Origin: Microbacteriaceae bacterium
GTDB lineage: Bacteria > Actinomycetota > Actinomycetes > Actinomycetales > Microbacteriaceae
Reading direction: 5' to 3'
Assembly: GCA_947373155.1 (NCBI GenBank)
Contig: CANBWO010000013.1
Span: 1 to 32,752, forward strand
Length of the DNA stretch: 32,752 bases
Shown: in pieces, positions 8,995-15,438 of the stretch
Numbering within the stretch: position 1 is the first letter of the stretch
How the letters are laid out: every line of letters begins with the position of its first letter
The notes under the pieces: generated by a model
What the model saw: the letters and a program-made list of their open reading frames with translations, nothing else
The model's database searches: none
What the model was told of the DNA's origin: nothing
Position numbers and translations under genes: made by a program

Positions 8995-9070
8995 AAACGT
9001 ACCTAAATTTCGGTCATTAACTCAAGCAACCAAAACCCGCACACTCACCGGCCGAGGGTGAACTTCAAGC

Positions 9071-9454
9071 CTATTCAGAAGCCTTTTTGCGGGTTGGCTT
9101 TGCCGGTGGGGCCGGCCGGGTGCGCGTAGGTTTTGCAACTGGGGTGGCATCGGTGCTGGATTTGGCAACGGAGCGAGTAGATGCAGAGCTAGACGCCTTT
9201 GCTTCGGATGCAGCTTGTTCCTCGGCCAAACGCTCCTGAATCTGCGCACGGTAAGTCATGCGGCGAATGCGACGCACCAAATCAAAAATGATCACGATGG
9301 CGCCAACCACAAGGATGAAAGTGCCCAAAAAGCCTATGAGGCCCGGGCTGTAAAAAGTGTTTGCTGGGTCGGCGGAGACGCTTGGGTCTGGGTTTAGTGG
9401 GTCGCCGTGTGCGGTAGTGAGAACACCAATAAGCAAAGCCAACGAAAGAGTCAT
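9071..9454 (-). CDS. Small membrane protein with a basic, Ala/Ser/Lys-rich tail (unknown function)
   Basis: I do not recognise this 127-residue protein. It begins with a hydrophobic segment (residues 2-16) that may be a signal peptide or first membrane helix. A second clear membrane helix follows (about 37-60: LIGFLGTFILVVGAIVIIFDLV), then a juxtamembrane RRIRRMTYR and a low-complexity tail rich in Ala, Ser, Thr, Pro and Lys. The tail is presumably cytoplasmic by the positive-inside rule. It is divergent from the DUF4307 gene, with only 22 bp between start codons, so the promoters must overlap. Confidence 0.7.
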   Translation of the reverse strand: MTLSLALLIGVLTTAHGDPLNPDPSVSADPANTFYSPGLIGFLGTFILVVGAIVIIFDLVRRIRRMTYRAQIQERLAEEQAASEAKASSSASTRSVAKSSTDATPVAKPTRTRPAPPAKPTRKKASE

Positions 9455-9460
9455 GAGTTA

Positions 9461-9468
9461 AGTCTAAT
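9461..9468. promoter_or_regulatory. Overlapping symmetrical -10 elements for two divergent, probably leaderless genes
   Basis: Only 22 bp separate the two divergent ATGs (9454 and 9477). Rightward, TCTAAT (9463-9468) ends eight bases before the ATG. Leftward, TAGACT (9466-9461) ends six bases before the opposite ATG. Both matches use the same bases on opposite strands. Neither gene has a ribosome site, which fits leaderless transcripts from one bidirectional promoter. Confidence 0.45.
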
Positions 9469-9476
9469 CTTGAAGA

Positions 9477-9881
9477 ATGACCGACCAACCACAGAGCATC
9501 GAGGCGCGTTACGGGCGCAGCAAGCGTGCCCAACGCGATCGCAACCTCGTTATCGGTGTTGGTGGATTGCTGGGCATTGCACTGGTGATTTGGATCTTTG
9601 TGGTGGCGTTCACTCCCCCAAGCACCAACTCGCAGGCATCGGGGCAAATAAATAGCTTCACGGCAAACAGCAACATAAGTTCCATAGTTTCTGTAGTTAT
9701 CTCCAAGCCAGCCAGCGCCACCGTGGTTTGCCAGGTTAGTGCTGCGAACGAGGCCGGGTCATCGGTGGGTTCTAAGCAGTTCCAAGTAGCCACCCGCGGG
9801 GCAAACGTGAGCGTAAACCTGCAAATCACCACCACCCAACCAGCAACCCAGGGTGTGGTGGACTTTTGCCACTTGAAGTAA
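9477..9881 (+). CDS. DUF4307 family membrane protein
   Basis: This 134-residue protein fits DUF4307, an actinobacterial family often encoded beside greA, as here. A short basic N-terminus (ARYGRSKRAQRDRN) is followed by one membrane helix (about 24-45: LVIGVGGLLGIALVIWIFVVAF). The outer domain of about 85 residues has a beta-rich pattern and two cysteines (VVCQVSA and the C-terminal FCHLK) that could pair. The function is unknown. It is probably transcribed without a leader, and a hairpin ends the gene before greA. Confidence 0.75.
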   Translation: MTDQPQSIEARYGRSKRAQRDRNLVIGVGGLLGIALVIWIFVVAFTPPSTNSQASGQINSFTANSNISSIVSVVISKPASATVVCQVSAANEAGSSVGSKQFQVATRGANVSVNLQITTTQPATQGVVDFCHLK

Positions 9882-9897
9882 ACTTTTTTAAGTAAAA

Positions 9898-9917
9898 GCC
9901 CAGCCATTGCGCTGGGC
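9898..9917 (+). terminator. Hairpin after the DUF4307 gene
   Basis: GCCCAGC (9898-9904) and GCTGGGC (9911-9917) form a perfect 7-bp stem with a 6-base loop. Flanking AAGT and ACTT extend it imperfectly. No T-run follows on the plus strand; A/T-rich DNA precedes it. It may terminate or attenuate transcription before greA. Confidence 0.45.
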
Positions 9918-9974
9918 ACTTGAACATATTGGGCAAGGTGTGTGCGCATCTGCCCCAAACCTTTGGAGTAAATC

Positions 9975-10463
9975 GTGTCTAACGACGCCCCGACCACTTG
10001 GCTTACCCAGGACGCCTACGACCGCCTCGGCGGCGAGCTAGAACAGCTGATGAGCACCGGTCGCCACGAGATTGCCAAGAAGATTCAAGAAGCCCGCGAA
10101 GAAGGCGACCTAAAGGAAAACGGCGGCTACCACGCAGCCAAGGAAGAGCAGGGTCGCATCGAGGCTCGCATCGACCGCCTCCAGAACATTCTGGCAACCG
10201 CCACCGTTGGCGAGGCCCCTGCCTCGCACGGAGTCGTTGAGCAAGGTGTGATCGTTCGCGTTCTGCTCAAGGGCGAAGAAAAAGAGTTTTTGCTCGGCTC
10301 CGGCGAAATCGCCGAGGGAACCGACATCACTGCATATTCACCTACCAGCCCAATTGGCGGCGCCATCATGGGTAAAAAAGTTGGCGAAAGCGGCAGCTTC
10401 TACGACCCACGTGGCAAGCAGGTTGAGGTCAAAGTTCTAGGCGTTAGAAACTTCTCGCTCTAG
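9975..10463 (+). CDS. greA: Transcription elongation factor GreA
   Basis: The 162-residue protein has the GreA layout. An N-terminal antiparallel coiled coil (about 10-78) has the acidic tip GDLKENGGYHAAKEEQGR, whose Asp and Glu enter the RNA polymerase secondary channel to stimulate cleavage of backtracked RNA. A C-terminal FKBP-like domain ends in SPIGGAIMGKKVGE and VEVKVLGV. The GTG start has GGAG seven bases upstream. The KENGGYH variant of the tip is the form I associate with actinobacteria. A run of eight T lies just after the stop. Confidence 0.95.
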   Translation: MSNDAPTTWLTQDAYDRLGGELEQLMSTGRHEIAKKIQEAREEGDLKENGGYHAAKEEQGRIEARIDRLQNILATATVGEAPASHGVVEQGVIVRVLLKGEEKEFLLGSGEIAEGTDITAYSPTSPIGGAIMGKKVGESGSFYDPRGKQVEVKVLGVRNFSL

Positions 10464-10515
10464 AAACTTTTTTTTGGCACCAAAATTGGCCTGTTTATGT
10501 GACCCTTGGGCCGCT

Positions 10516-11769
10516 TTAGTCAACTCTCGGTTCGTTCAGCTTTGGGTTTAGCCCAGCATCCTTTAGGGCCTTCATCAGGCGCACGCGATGTTCGTGACCA
10601 CCGGTTTCAACACTTATGTTCAACTCGACAGCACTGATCTGAAGCGCGTTACCGTGGCGGGTGTGAACTACCTCAACCACGTTTCCACCGGCAGCCGCAA
10701 TGGCCTCTGCGGTGCGAACCAACTGGCCTGGGCGGTCTGGCAACATCACACTGATGTTGGTGTAGCGCTCAGAAGCCGCCAAACCGTGCTGGATTACCTT
10801 CTGCATCAAAAGCGGGTCGATGTTTCCGCCGCTAACGATTGCCACAGTGGTTCCCTTTGGCTTGATAGCGCCGCTTAGCAGTGCAGCCACTGGCACAGCA
10901 CCCGCTGGCTCAACGACCTGCTTGGCGCGCTCTAGAAGCATCAGCAGCGCCTTAGCGATCTCGTTCTCCGAGACGGTTACAACTTTGTCGATGTTCGCCT
11001 GGATTAACTCGAAAGGCACTCGCCCAGGCTTGGAAACAGCAATACCATCGGCGATGGTAGGAGTGGTGTGGATCTCAACCAGCTTGCCGGCCTTCAGGCT
11101 TGGCGGGTAAGCGGCCGCGTGCTCGCTCTGCACTCCGTAAACCTTTATTTTGCGACCCTGACGAGCCGCCTCCAGCTTGGTGGCAACTGCAACACCGGCA
11201 GCAAGGCCACCCCCGCCAATGGCAACAATGATGTTCTGGACGTCTGGAACTTGTTCCAGGATTTCCATTGCCACCGTTCCCTGACCCGTGATGATGTCGA
11301 TGTTATCGAAGGGCGCAATGAAGACCGAGTTGCTCTCTTTGGTGTACTCCTGCGCGGCCTTGAGGGCCTCCGCAAAGTTGGAACCGGTAAGCACTACCTC
11401 GGCTCCGTATCCGCGGGTGGCGTTCACCTTGGGCAGCGATGCGCCGTTCGGCATAAAAATGGTGGCTTTGATGCCCAGTTTTGCCGCCGCCAAAGCAACA
11501 CCCTGAGCGTGGTTTCCGGCACTTGCTGCCACTACCCCGCGGGCACGCTCATCGCTGGTTAATTTGGTCATGCGGTTATAGGCCCCGCGCACCTTATAAG
11601 CACCGGTGCGCTGCAGGTTTTCGGCCTTCAGGTAAACGTCTACGCCCAGTTCGGTGCTCAAAAAGTGGTTGTGCAGCACGGGAGTCACAATAGCTACGTC
11701 GGCTACGGTCTGGCGGGCGGCCTCAAAGTCCTGCAGGGTGGGGGCAACCACGGGTGCGTGAGTTGACAT
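10516..11769 (-). CDS. ilvA: Threonine ammonia-lyase with C-terminal ACT domain
   Basis: The 417-residue PLP enzyme deaminates threonine to 2-oxobutyrate, the first step towards isoleucine. The PLP lysine is K59 in TGAYKVRGAYNRM, and the phosphate-binding loop is IGGGGLAAG. A single ACT-type domain (about 335-410; YTNISVMLPDRPGQLVRTAE) is the regulatory part. That arrangement matches the roughly 400-residue class rather than the 500-residue two-ACT enzyme of enterobacteria. GAGG precedes the ATG. It is convergent with greA and divergent from the YcaQ-type gene. Serine dehydration is a likely side activity. Confidence 0.93.
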   Translation of the reverse strand: MSTHAPVVAPTLQDFEAARQTVADVAIVTPVLHNHFLSTELGVDVYLKAENLQRTGAYKVRGAYNRMTKLTSDERARGVVAASAGNHAQGVALAAAKLGIKATIFMPNGASLPKVNATRGYGAEVVLTGSNFAEALKAAQEYTKESNSVFIAPFDNIDIITGQGTVAMEILEQVPDVQNIIVAIGGGGLAAGVAVATKLEAARQGRKIKVYGVQSEHAAAYPPSLKAGKLVEIHTTPTIADGIAVSKPGRVPFELIQANIDKVVTVSENEIAKALLMLLERAKQVVEPAGAVPVAALLSGAIKPKGTTVAIVSGGNIDPLLMQKVIQHGLAASERYTNISVMLPDRPGQLVRTAEAIAAAGGNVVEVVHTRHGNALQISAVELNISVETGGHEHRVRLMKALKDAGLNPKLNEPRVD

Positions 11770-11879
11770 GAATGGCCTCGCTTAATCTTTATGCTGGTAA
11801 AAGTCTAGTTTGCGTTGACGCGGGCTGGTTTTAGGTGGTTGCTGGCCACCCGCAGGAATTTTCTAGGAGCGTGGCATAA

Positions 11880-13100
11880 ATGCTGGAACTGAGTGTTGCC
11901 GAGGCGCGCATGCTCACGCTGGATTCCATTGGGCTTCGCAGCAAGGCCGGTTCGGTCATCGATGTGGTGGATCGCCTTGGGTTGCTGCAAATCGACAGCG
12001 TGAACGTTTTTGAGCGCGCACACTACATGCCGCTTTTTAGCCGAATGGGCCGGTTCGATAAAGACGAACTGCATGCTCTGCAAGATTTTGACAGCGATGG
12101 CGGTCACCCGCATCTGATTGAGGCCTGGGCTCACGAGGCGAGCCTGATCAAGGCTGTGGATTTGCCGCTGTACGGATGGCGCCAAGAATATTGGCGAACT
12201 CGGGCACGCTGGGTGTCATGGGTTGAGGCTCATGCCGACCTACTGGTTTGGATCAAGAACGAGATTCGCACGCGCGGGCCGCTGACTGTGAGCCAGTTTG
12301 AGAACGCTCAAGATGGTCGCACCAAGCGCAAAGGTTCTTGGTGGGGCTGGAGCGATGTGAAGACGGGGTTGGAAGGCCTGTTCCTGTTTGGTGAGCTAGT
12401 AAGTGGTGGCCGCGATGGCTTTACCCGCAGGTATGCTCTACCAGAGCAGGTGCTGCACTCATCGGTGCTAGATGCCATGGCAAACTTTGAGGTGGAATCT
12501 GCGTGCAAGAATCTGCTGGTTCAGGCTGCTGGCGCACTTGGTGTTGCAACGGCCAAGGACTTAGAGGACTATCACCGATTCAAGCGCGGGGGCATTGGCA
12601 ATACCGGCACCTGGGTACAGGAACTAGCCGAGGCGGGAATTCTGACGCCCGCCAAGGTGGCCGGCTGGAAAGACCTGGCCTATTTGAGTGCGAACGCAGT
12701 GGCAGCCATGACCGCCGAGGGTGGGGCTGCCGGCACCAATCCCACAACAATTGTGAGCCCCTTCGATCCTTTGGTTTGGAATCGCGACCGCGCTTTGCGC
12801 CTGTTCGACCTGGACTACAAGATTGAGATTTACGTGCCGCAGGAAAAACGGGTTTACGGTTATTACTCGTTGCCGGTTCTTCACAATAGGCGCATTGTGG
12901 GACGCGTGGACCTAAAAAGTGATCGTCAGGCTGGTATTTTGCGGGTGCAGTCGGCGTGGGCGGAACCTTGGCTCAATGCCAAGCAGATCGACTCGGCGGG
13001 AGCCGCTATCTCGCGCCACTTGGTAGAGGTGCAGAAATGGCAAGGGCTCAACGCTGTTCACGTTGAGCCCGTTGGCACACTTGCTGCTGCTCTTGTGTAG
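11880..13100 (+). CDS. YcaQ-type winged-helix DNA glycosylase (HTH_42 family)
   Basis: The 406-residue protein matches the YcaQ/AlkZ family of glycosylases that remove alkylated bases and unhook interstrand crosslinks. The catalytic Q-x-D motif is present as Q37-I38-D39 in GLLQIDSVNVFERAHY. Further landmarks are LIEAWAHEASLI, FVSPFDPLVWNR-like VSPFDPLVWNRDR, and YVPQEKRVYGYYSLPVL near the C-terminus, followed by VGRVDLKSDR. AGGAG lies ten bases before the ATG. The family is also annotated simply as winged-helix DNA-binding, so enzyme activity is inferred from the retained motif. Confidence 0.82.
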   Translation: MLELSVAEARMLTLDSIGLRSKAGSVIDVVDRLGLLQIDSVNVFERAHYMPLFSRMGRFDKDELHALQDFDSDGGHPHLIEAWAHEASLIKAVDLPLYGWRQEYWRTRARWVSWVEAHADLLVWIKNEIRTRGPLTVSQFENAQDGRTKRKGSWWGWSDVKTGLEGLFLFGELVSGGRDGFTRRYALPEQVLHSSVLDAMANFEVESACKNLLVQAAGALGVATAKDLEDYHRFKRGGIGNTGTWVQELAEAGILTPAKVAGWKDLAYLSANAVAAMTAEGGAAGTNPTTIVSPFDPLVWNRDRALRLFDLDYKIEIYVPQEKRVYGYYSLPVLHNRRIVGRVDLKSDRQAGILRVQSAWAEPWLNAKQIDSAGAAISRHLVEVQKWQGLNAVHVEPVGTLAAALV

Positions 13101-13157
13101 TTTTGGTAGCCCCGCCATTGTCGTGCCACACGAAGTTACCGTGTCGGCAACCGGGCT

Positions 13158-14069
13158 TTAGAAGCCACTTCCGATCTTCTTGAGGCGCGCAATGCGCTCA
13201 GGAATCGGCGGGTGGGTACTAAAGGCACGTTCAACAAATCCAGGTTTGATTGGGTCTGCAATGTACATGTGGGCCATCGATGTGCTGTGCTTGCGCATTG
13301 GTTTGCCGTATTGACCCAGTTTCTCCAACGCACTGGCGAGACCCTCTGGGAATCGAGTGATTTCGGCTCCCGAGGCATCGGCTAGGTATTCGCGTTGACG
13401 CGAAACCGCTGCCTGAACCAATGGGCCAATCAAGAACGCAATTATGCTGGCCACAATCCCAATCAGAATCAGCACAAGGCCCATTCCGTTGTCTCCGCCG
13501 TTGCGGTCGCGGTCGCGGTTGCCGCCACCAAACATTCCACTCCAGAACGCTGCACGCATGGCCATGTCGGCCAAGATGCCAATTGCGCTAACCAGGCCGA
13601 ACACGATTGTGCTCACGCGGATGTCGTAGTTCTTGACGTGACTCATTTCGTGAGCCATAACTCCTTGGAGCTCGTTGTCATCCATGATTTCAAGCAAACC
13701 CGTGGTGGCAGCCACAATGGCGTGCTTTGGGTCGCGGCCGGTTGCAAAAGCGTTTGGAGCCGGATCATTGATGATGTAAACCTTTGGCATTGGCATGCCC
13801 TCGGTTATGGCCAGGTTCTCAACGGTGTTCCACAGGCGCGGGTTGTCGGATTTTTCAATCTGAATCGCACCGCTCATGGCAACGGCAAGTGAGCCGGCCA
13901 TGAAGTACTGGAACAGGGTGTAGAGCAACACAAAGCCAACAATCATGATTGAGCTTGATCCGTTGCCGGAGTAGTTGCCCCACCAGACCGCGATGGCGGT
14001 TAGTAGGGCAACAAACAAGCCAATGATGATGACAGTGTTGCGTTTATTCGCAGCGATTGCCTTATACAT
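13158..14069 (-). CDS. htpX: HtpX-like M48 zinc metalloprotease
   Basis: This 303-residue membrane protease is presumed to degrade misfolded membrane proteins. The zinc motif HEMSH is at 140-144 and the third ligand is E227 in SRQREYLADA. Two membrane helices lie near the N-terminus (about 11-30 and 41-60) and two flank the loop between the ligands (about 152-172, 197-220). That loop contains the Gly/Asn/Asp/Arg-rich stretch GGGNRDRDRNGGDNG. The start is six bases after the lemA stop, without an evident ribosome site, so it is likely translated by coupling. The lemA-htpX pair is common in bacteria. Confidence 0.93.
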   Translation of the reverse strand: MYKAIAANKRNTVIIIGLFVALLTAIAVWWGNYSGNGSSSIMIVGFVLLYTLFQYFMAGSLAVAMSGAIQIEKSDNPRLWNTVENLAITEGMPMPKVYIINDPAPNAFATGRDPKHAIVAATTGLLEIMDDNELQGVMAHEMSHVKNYDIRVSTIVFGLVSAIGILADMAMRAAFWSGMFGGGNRDRDRNGGDNGMGLVLILIGIVASIIAFLIGPLVQAAVSRQREYLADASGAEITRFPEGLASALEKLGQYGKPMRKHSTSMAHMYIADPIKPGFVERAFSTHPPIPERIARLKKIGSGF

Positions 14070-14075
14070 GTTGGT

Positions 14076-14648
14076 TTAGAACTGTACCTTTGGTGCGTCT
14101 TGGATGGCGGCCACATCGGCTACCTCAAAGAACTCGCGCACAGTGAAGCCCATGTTCTTGGCAAAGATGTTGTTTGGGAAGACCTTGATTTTGGTGTTGA
14201 ACTCGCGAACGCCACCGTTGTAGAAACGACGGGCGGCCATGATCTTGTCTTCCGTGTCGGTTAGCTGAGCCTGAAGTGCAAGGAAGTTCTGGTTAGCCTG
14301 CAGCTGAGGGTATGCCTCGGCAACGGCGAAAAGGCTCTTCATGGCGCCGGCGAACTGGCCTTCGGCTTTGGCTGCCTCGGCTGGGTGAGCCAAGTTGGCA
14401 GGCGAAACAGTGGCTGCCCGAGCGCGAGTCACGTTCTCGAAGACACTTGACTCGTGGCTGGCGTAGCCCTTTACGGTCTCGATTAGGTTAGGAATAAGGT
14501 CTGCACGGCGCTTGAGCTGGACAGTGATGTCGCTCCAGGCCTCGTCTACGCGAACGTTTAGGGTGACCAAACCGTTGTAGGTAGACCAAAGGTAAATAGC
14601 AAGAATTGCAACGATTACAACTGGGATTAGCCAGGCTGCGGTGTTCAT
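14076..14648 (-). CDS. lemA: LemA family protein
   Basis: The 190-residue protein has one N-terminal membrane helix (about 5-22) and a long helical body. It carries the family signature NVRVDEAWSDITVQLKRRADLIPNLIETVKGYASHE, and later FNTKIKVFPNNIFAKNMGF. LemA proteins form helical bundles anchored to the membrane; no reaction is assigned. AGGAG sits seven bases before the ATG. It is the first gene of a two-gene unit with htpX. Confidence 0.92.
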   Translation of the reverse strand: MNTAAWLIPVVIVAILAIYLWSTYNGLVTLNVRVDEAWSDITVQLKRRADLIPNLIETVKGYASHESSVFENVTRARAATVSPANLAHPAEAAKAEGQFAGAMKSLFAVAEAYPQLQANQNFLALQAQLTDTEDKIMAARRFYNGGVREFNTKIKVFPNNIFAKNMGFTVREFFEVADVAAIQDAPKVQF

Positions 14649-14832
14649 TCAGTTTCTCCTTGGATGCAGCGGTGGCGCCCACTTGGCGCCTACCCCACTC
14701 AAGGTGGTGCATCCGTCTCTAATGGTATTGCGGGGTTGCGACAGTTCAGAGAGTTCTCATGAAACTCTCAGTTTGCTTTGGGCGAACCGGTGCGTATAGC
14801 TCGAAACGCGGGTTTCGCACTAAAAACGACTC
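14649..14832. promoter_or_regulatory. Gap between the tubulin-vWA operon and lemA with two small inverted repeats
   Basis: GAGAGTT-CTCATGA-AACTCTC (14749-14769) and CGAAAC-GCGG-GTTTCG (14802-14817) are perfect small stems in this 184-bp gap. Both lie downstream of the RDD gene on its strand, where the operon should end. Neither is followed by a T-run on the minus strand. A further imperfect stem built on GGCGCC lies near 14674-14693, before lemA. The gap presumably holds the operon end and the lemA promoter, but I cannot assign either firmly. Confidence 0.35.
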
Positions 14833-15438
14833 TTAACCGCGGACAACTCTAGTGCTAAAAAATATGTCCATCAGCCTCTGACGCCTTGGCCCAAAAATGA
14901 AAAGTGAATCAACTAATGGGATTACAAAACTCGCAACCTGTAAGGCCCCCAACAGGAACGCAAATGCATACGGAAGGCTAAACCAACCAAGGATTGAAAA
15001 CGGTGCCAGAAATATTCCGATTACCAATGGTAGGTAATGCCGAAGGAATACCCTCCACCCCGGTGCAGGAAATCCGCCTTGAACATCCACAATTCGCATT
15101 CCCAAAATTTGTTTGGCAGGTGTCAGTCCTTTATTGGCGATGAAACAAAGCCATATAAACCAACCCACTCCGAAACTTATTGATGAGAGGAACCCGTCCA
15201 ATGCGGCGCCGGCTAACCTAAGCCACCTTGGAGCATCGGTAGATCCTTGAAGCATGTCAGCAGAATCCAAAAACTTTGGCTCGGACTCTACGAAATAGTA
15301 TTCAATGTTTTTCGGCTCTTGCGGTAGGCCTAATCTAGGCGGATGAAGGACAGTTAGATTCGTAGAACCACAAACGGCGCAGTGAAAATCCGAACCACTC
15401 ACTTTAGAGTTGCAATTTGCGCAAATTTTTTGCTGCAC
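14833..15438 (-). CDS. Zinc-ribbon RDD family membrane protein, last gene of the tubulin-vWA operon
   Basis: The 201-residue protein has an N-terminal zinc ribbon (C6-C9...C20-C23: CANCNSK, FHCAVCG), a linker, and an RDD-type membrane domain. That domain includes R74 and D81 in WLRLAGAALDGFL, TPAKQILGMRIVDVQGG, and a C-terminal RRQRLMDIFF. Hydrophobic segments lie at about 77-101, 134-153 and 158-181. The GTG start overlaps the stop of the preceding gene (TAGTG), so it belongs to the operon. RDD proteins are thought to be small transporters or membrane-associated modules; the substrate is unknown. The ribbon suggests contact with a partner protein. Confidence 0.85.
   Translation of the reverse strand: MQQKICANCNSKVSGSDFHCAVCGSTNLTVLHPPRLGLPQEPKNIEYYFVESEPKFLDSADMLQGSTDAPRWLRLAGAALDGFLSSISFGVGWFIWLCFIANKGLTPAKQILGMRIVDVQGGFPAPGWRVFLRHYLPLVIGIFLAPFSILGWFSLPYAFAFLLGALQVASFVIPLVDSLFIFGPRRQRLMDIFFSTRVVRG

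Larger units (their letters stand above)
8742..9006. repeat. 14-bp inverted repeat enclosing the tandem-repeat locus
   Basis: TTAGGTACGTTTTG at 8742-8755 recurs as its exact reverse complement at 8993-9006, and everything between is non-coding. The whole gene-free stretch (8718-9070) lies between two convergent genes. No target duplication is visible outside the arms and no transposase inside, so a simple mobile element is not supported. A diverged copy of the 19-bp unit (GGCTTGATGTTGCA, about 8789-8802) and an inverted fragment (AACTCAAGC, 9019-9027) also lie nearby. Confidence 0.75.

Noticed and set aside
8742-9006. Mobile element with terminal inverted repeats
   Set aside because: There is no target-site duplication next to the 14-bp arms, no transposase, and the interior is two simple tandem arrays.
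10464-10515. Terminator between greA and ilvA
   Set aside because: A run of eight T is present after greA, but no stable stem precedes it; CCAAAATTGG nearby is too short and AT-rich.
13395-13892. Rightward 165-residue frame opposite htpX
   Set aside because: It is antisense to the catalytic region of htpX, His/Asn-rich and without family features.
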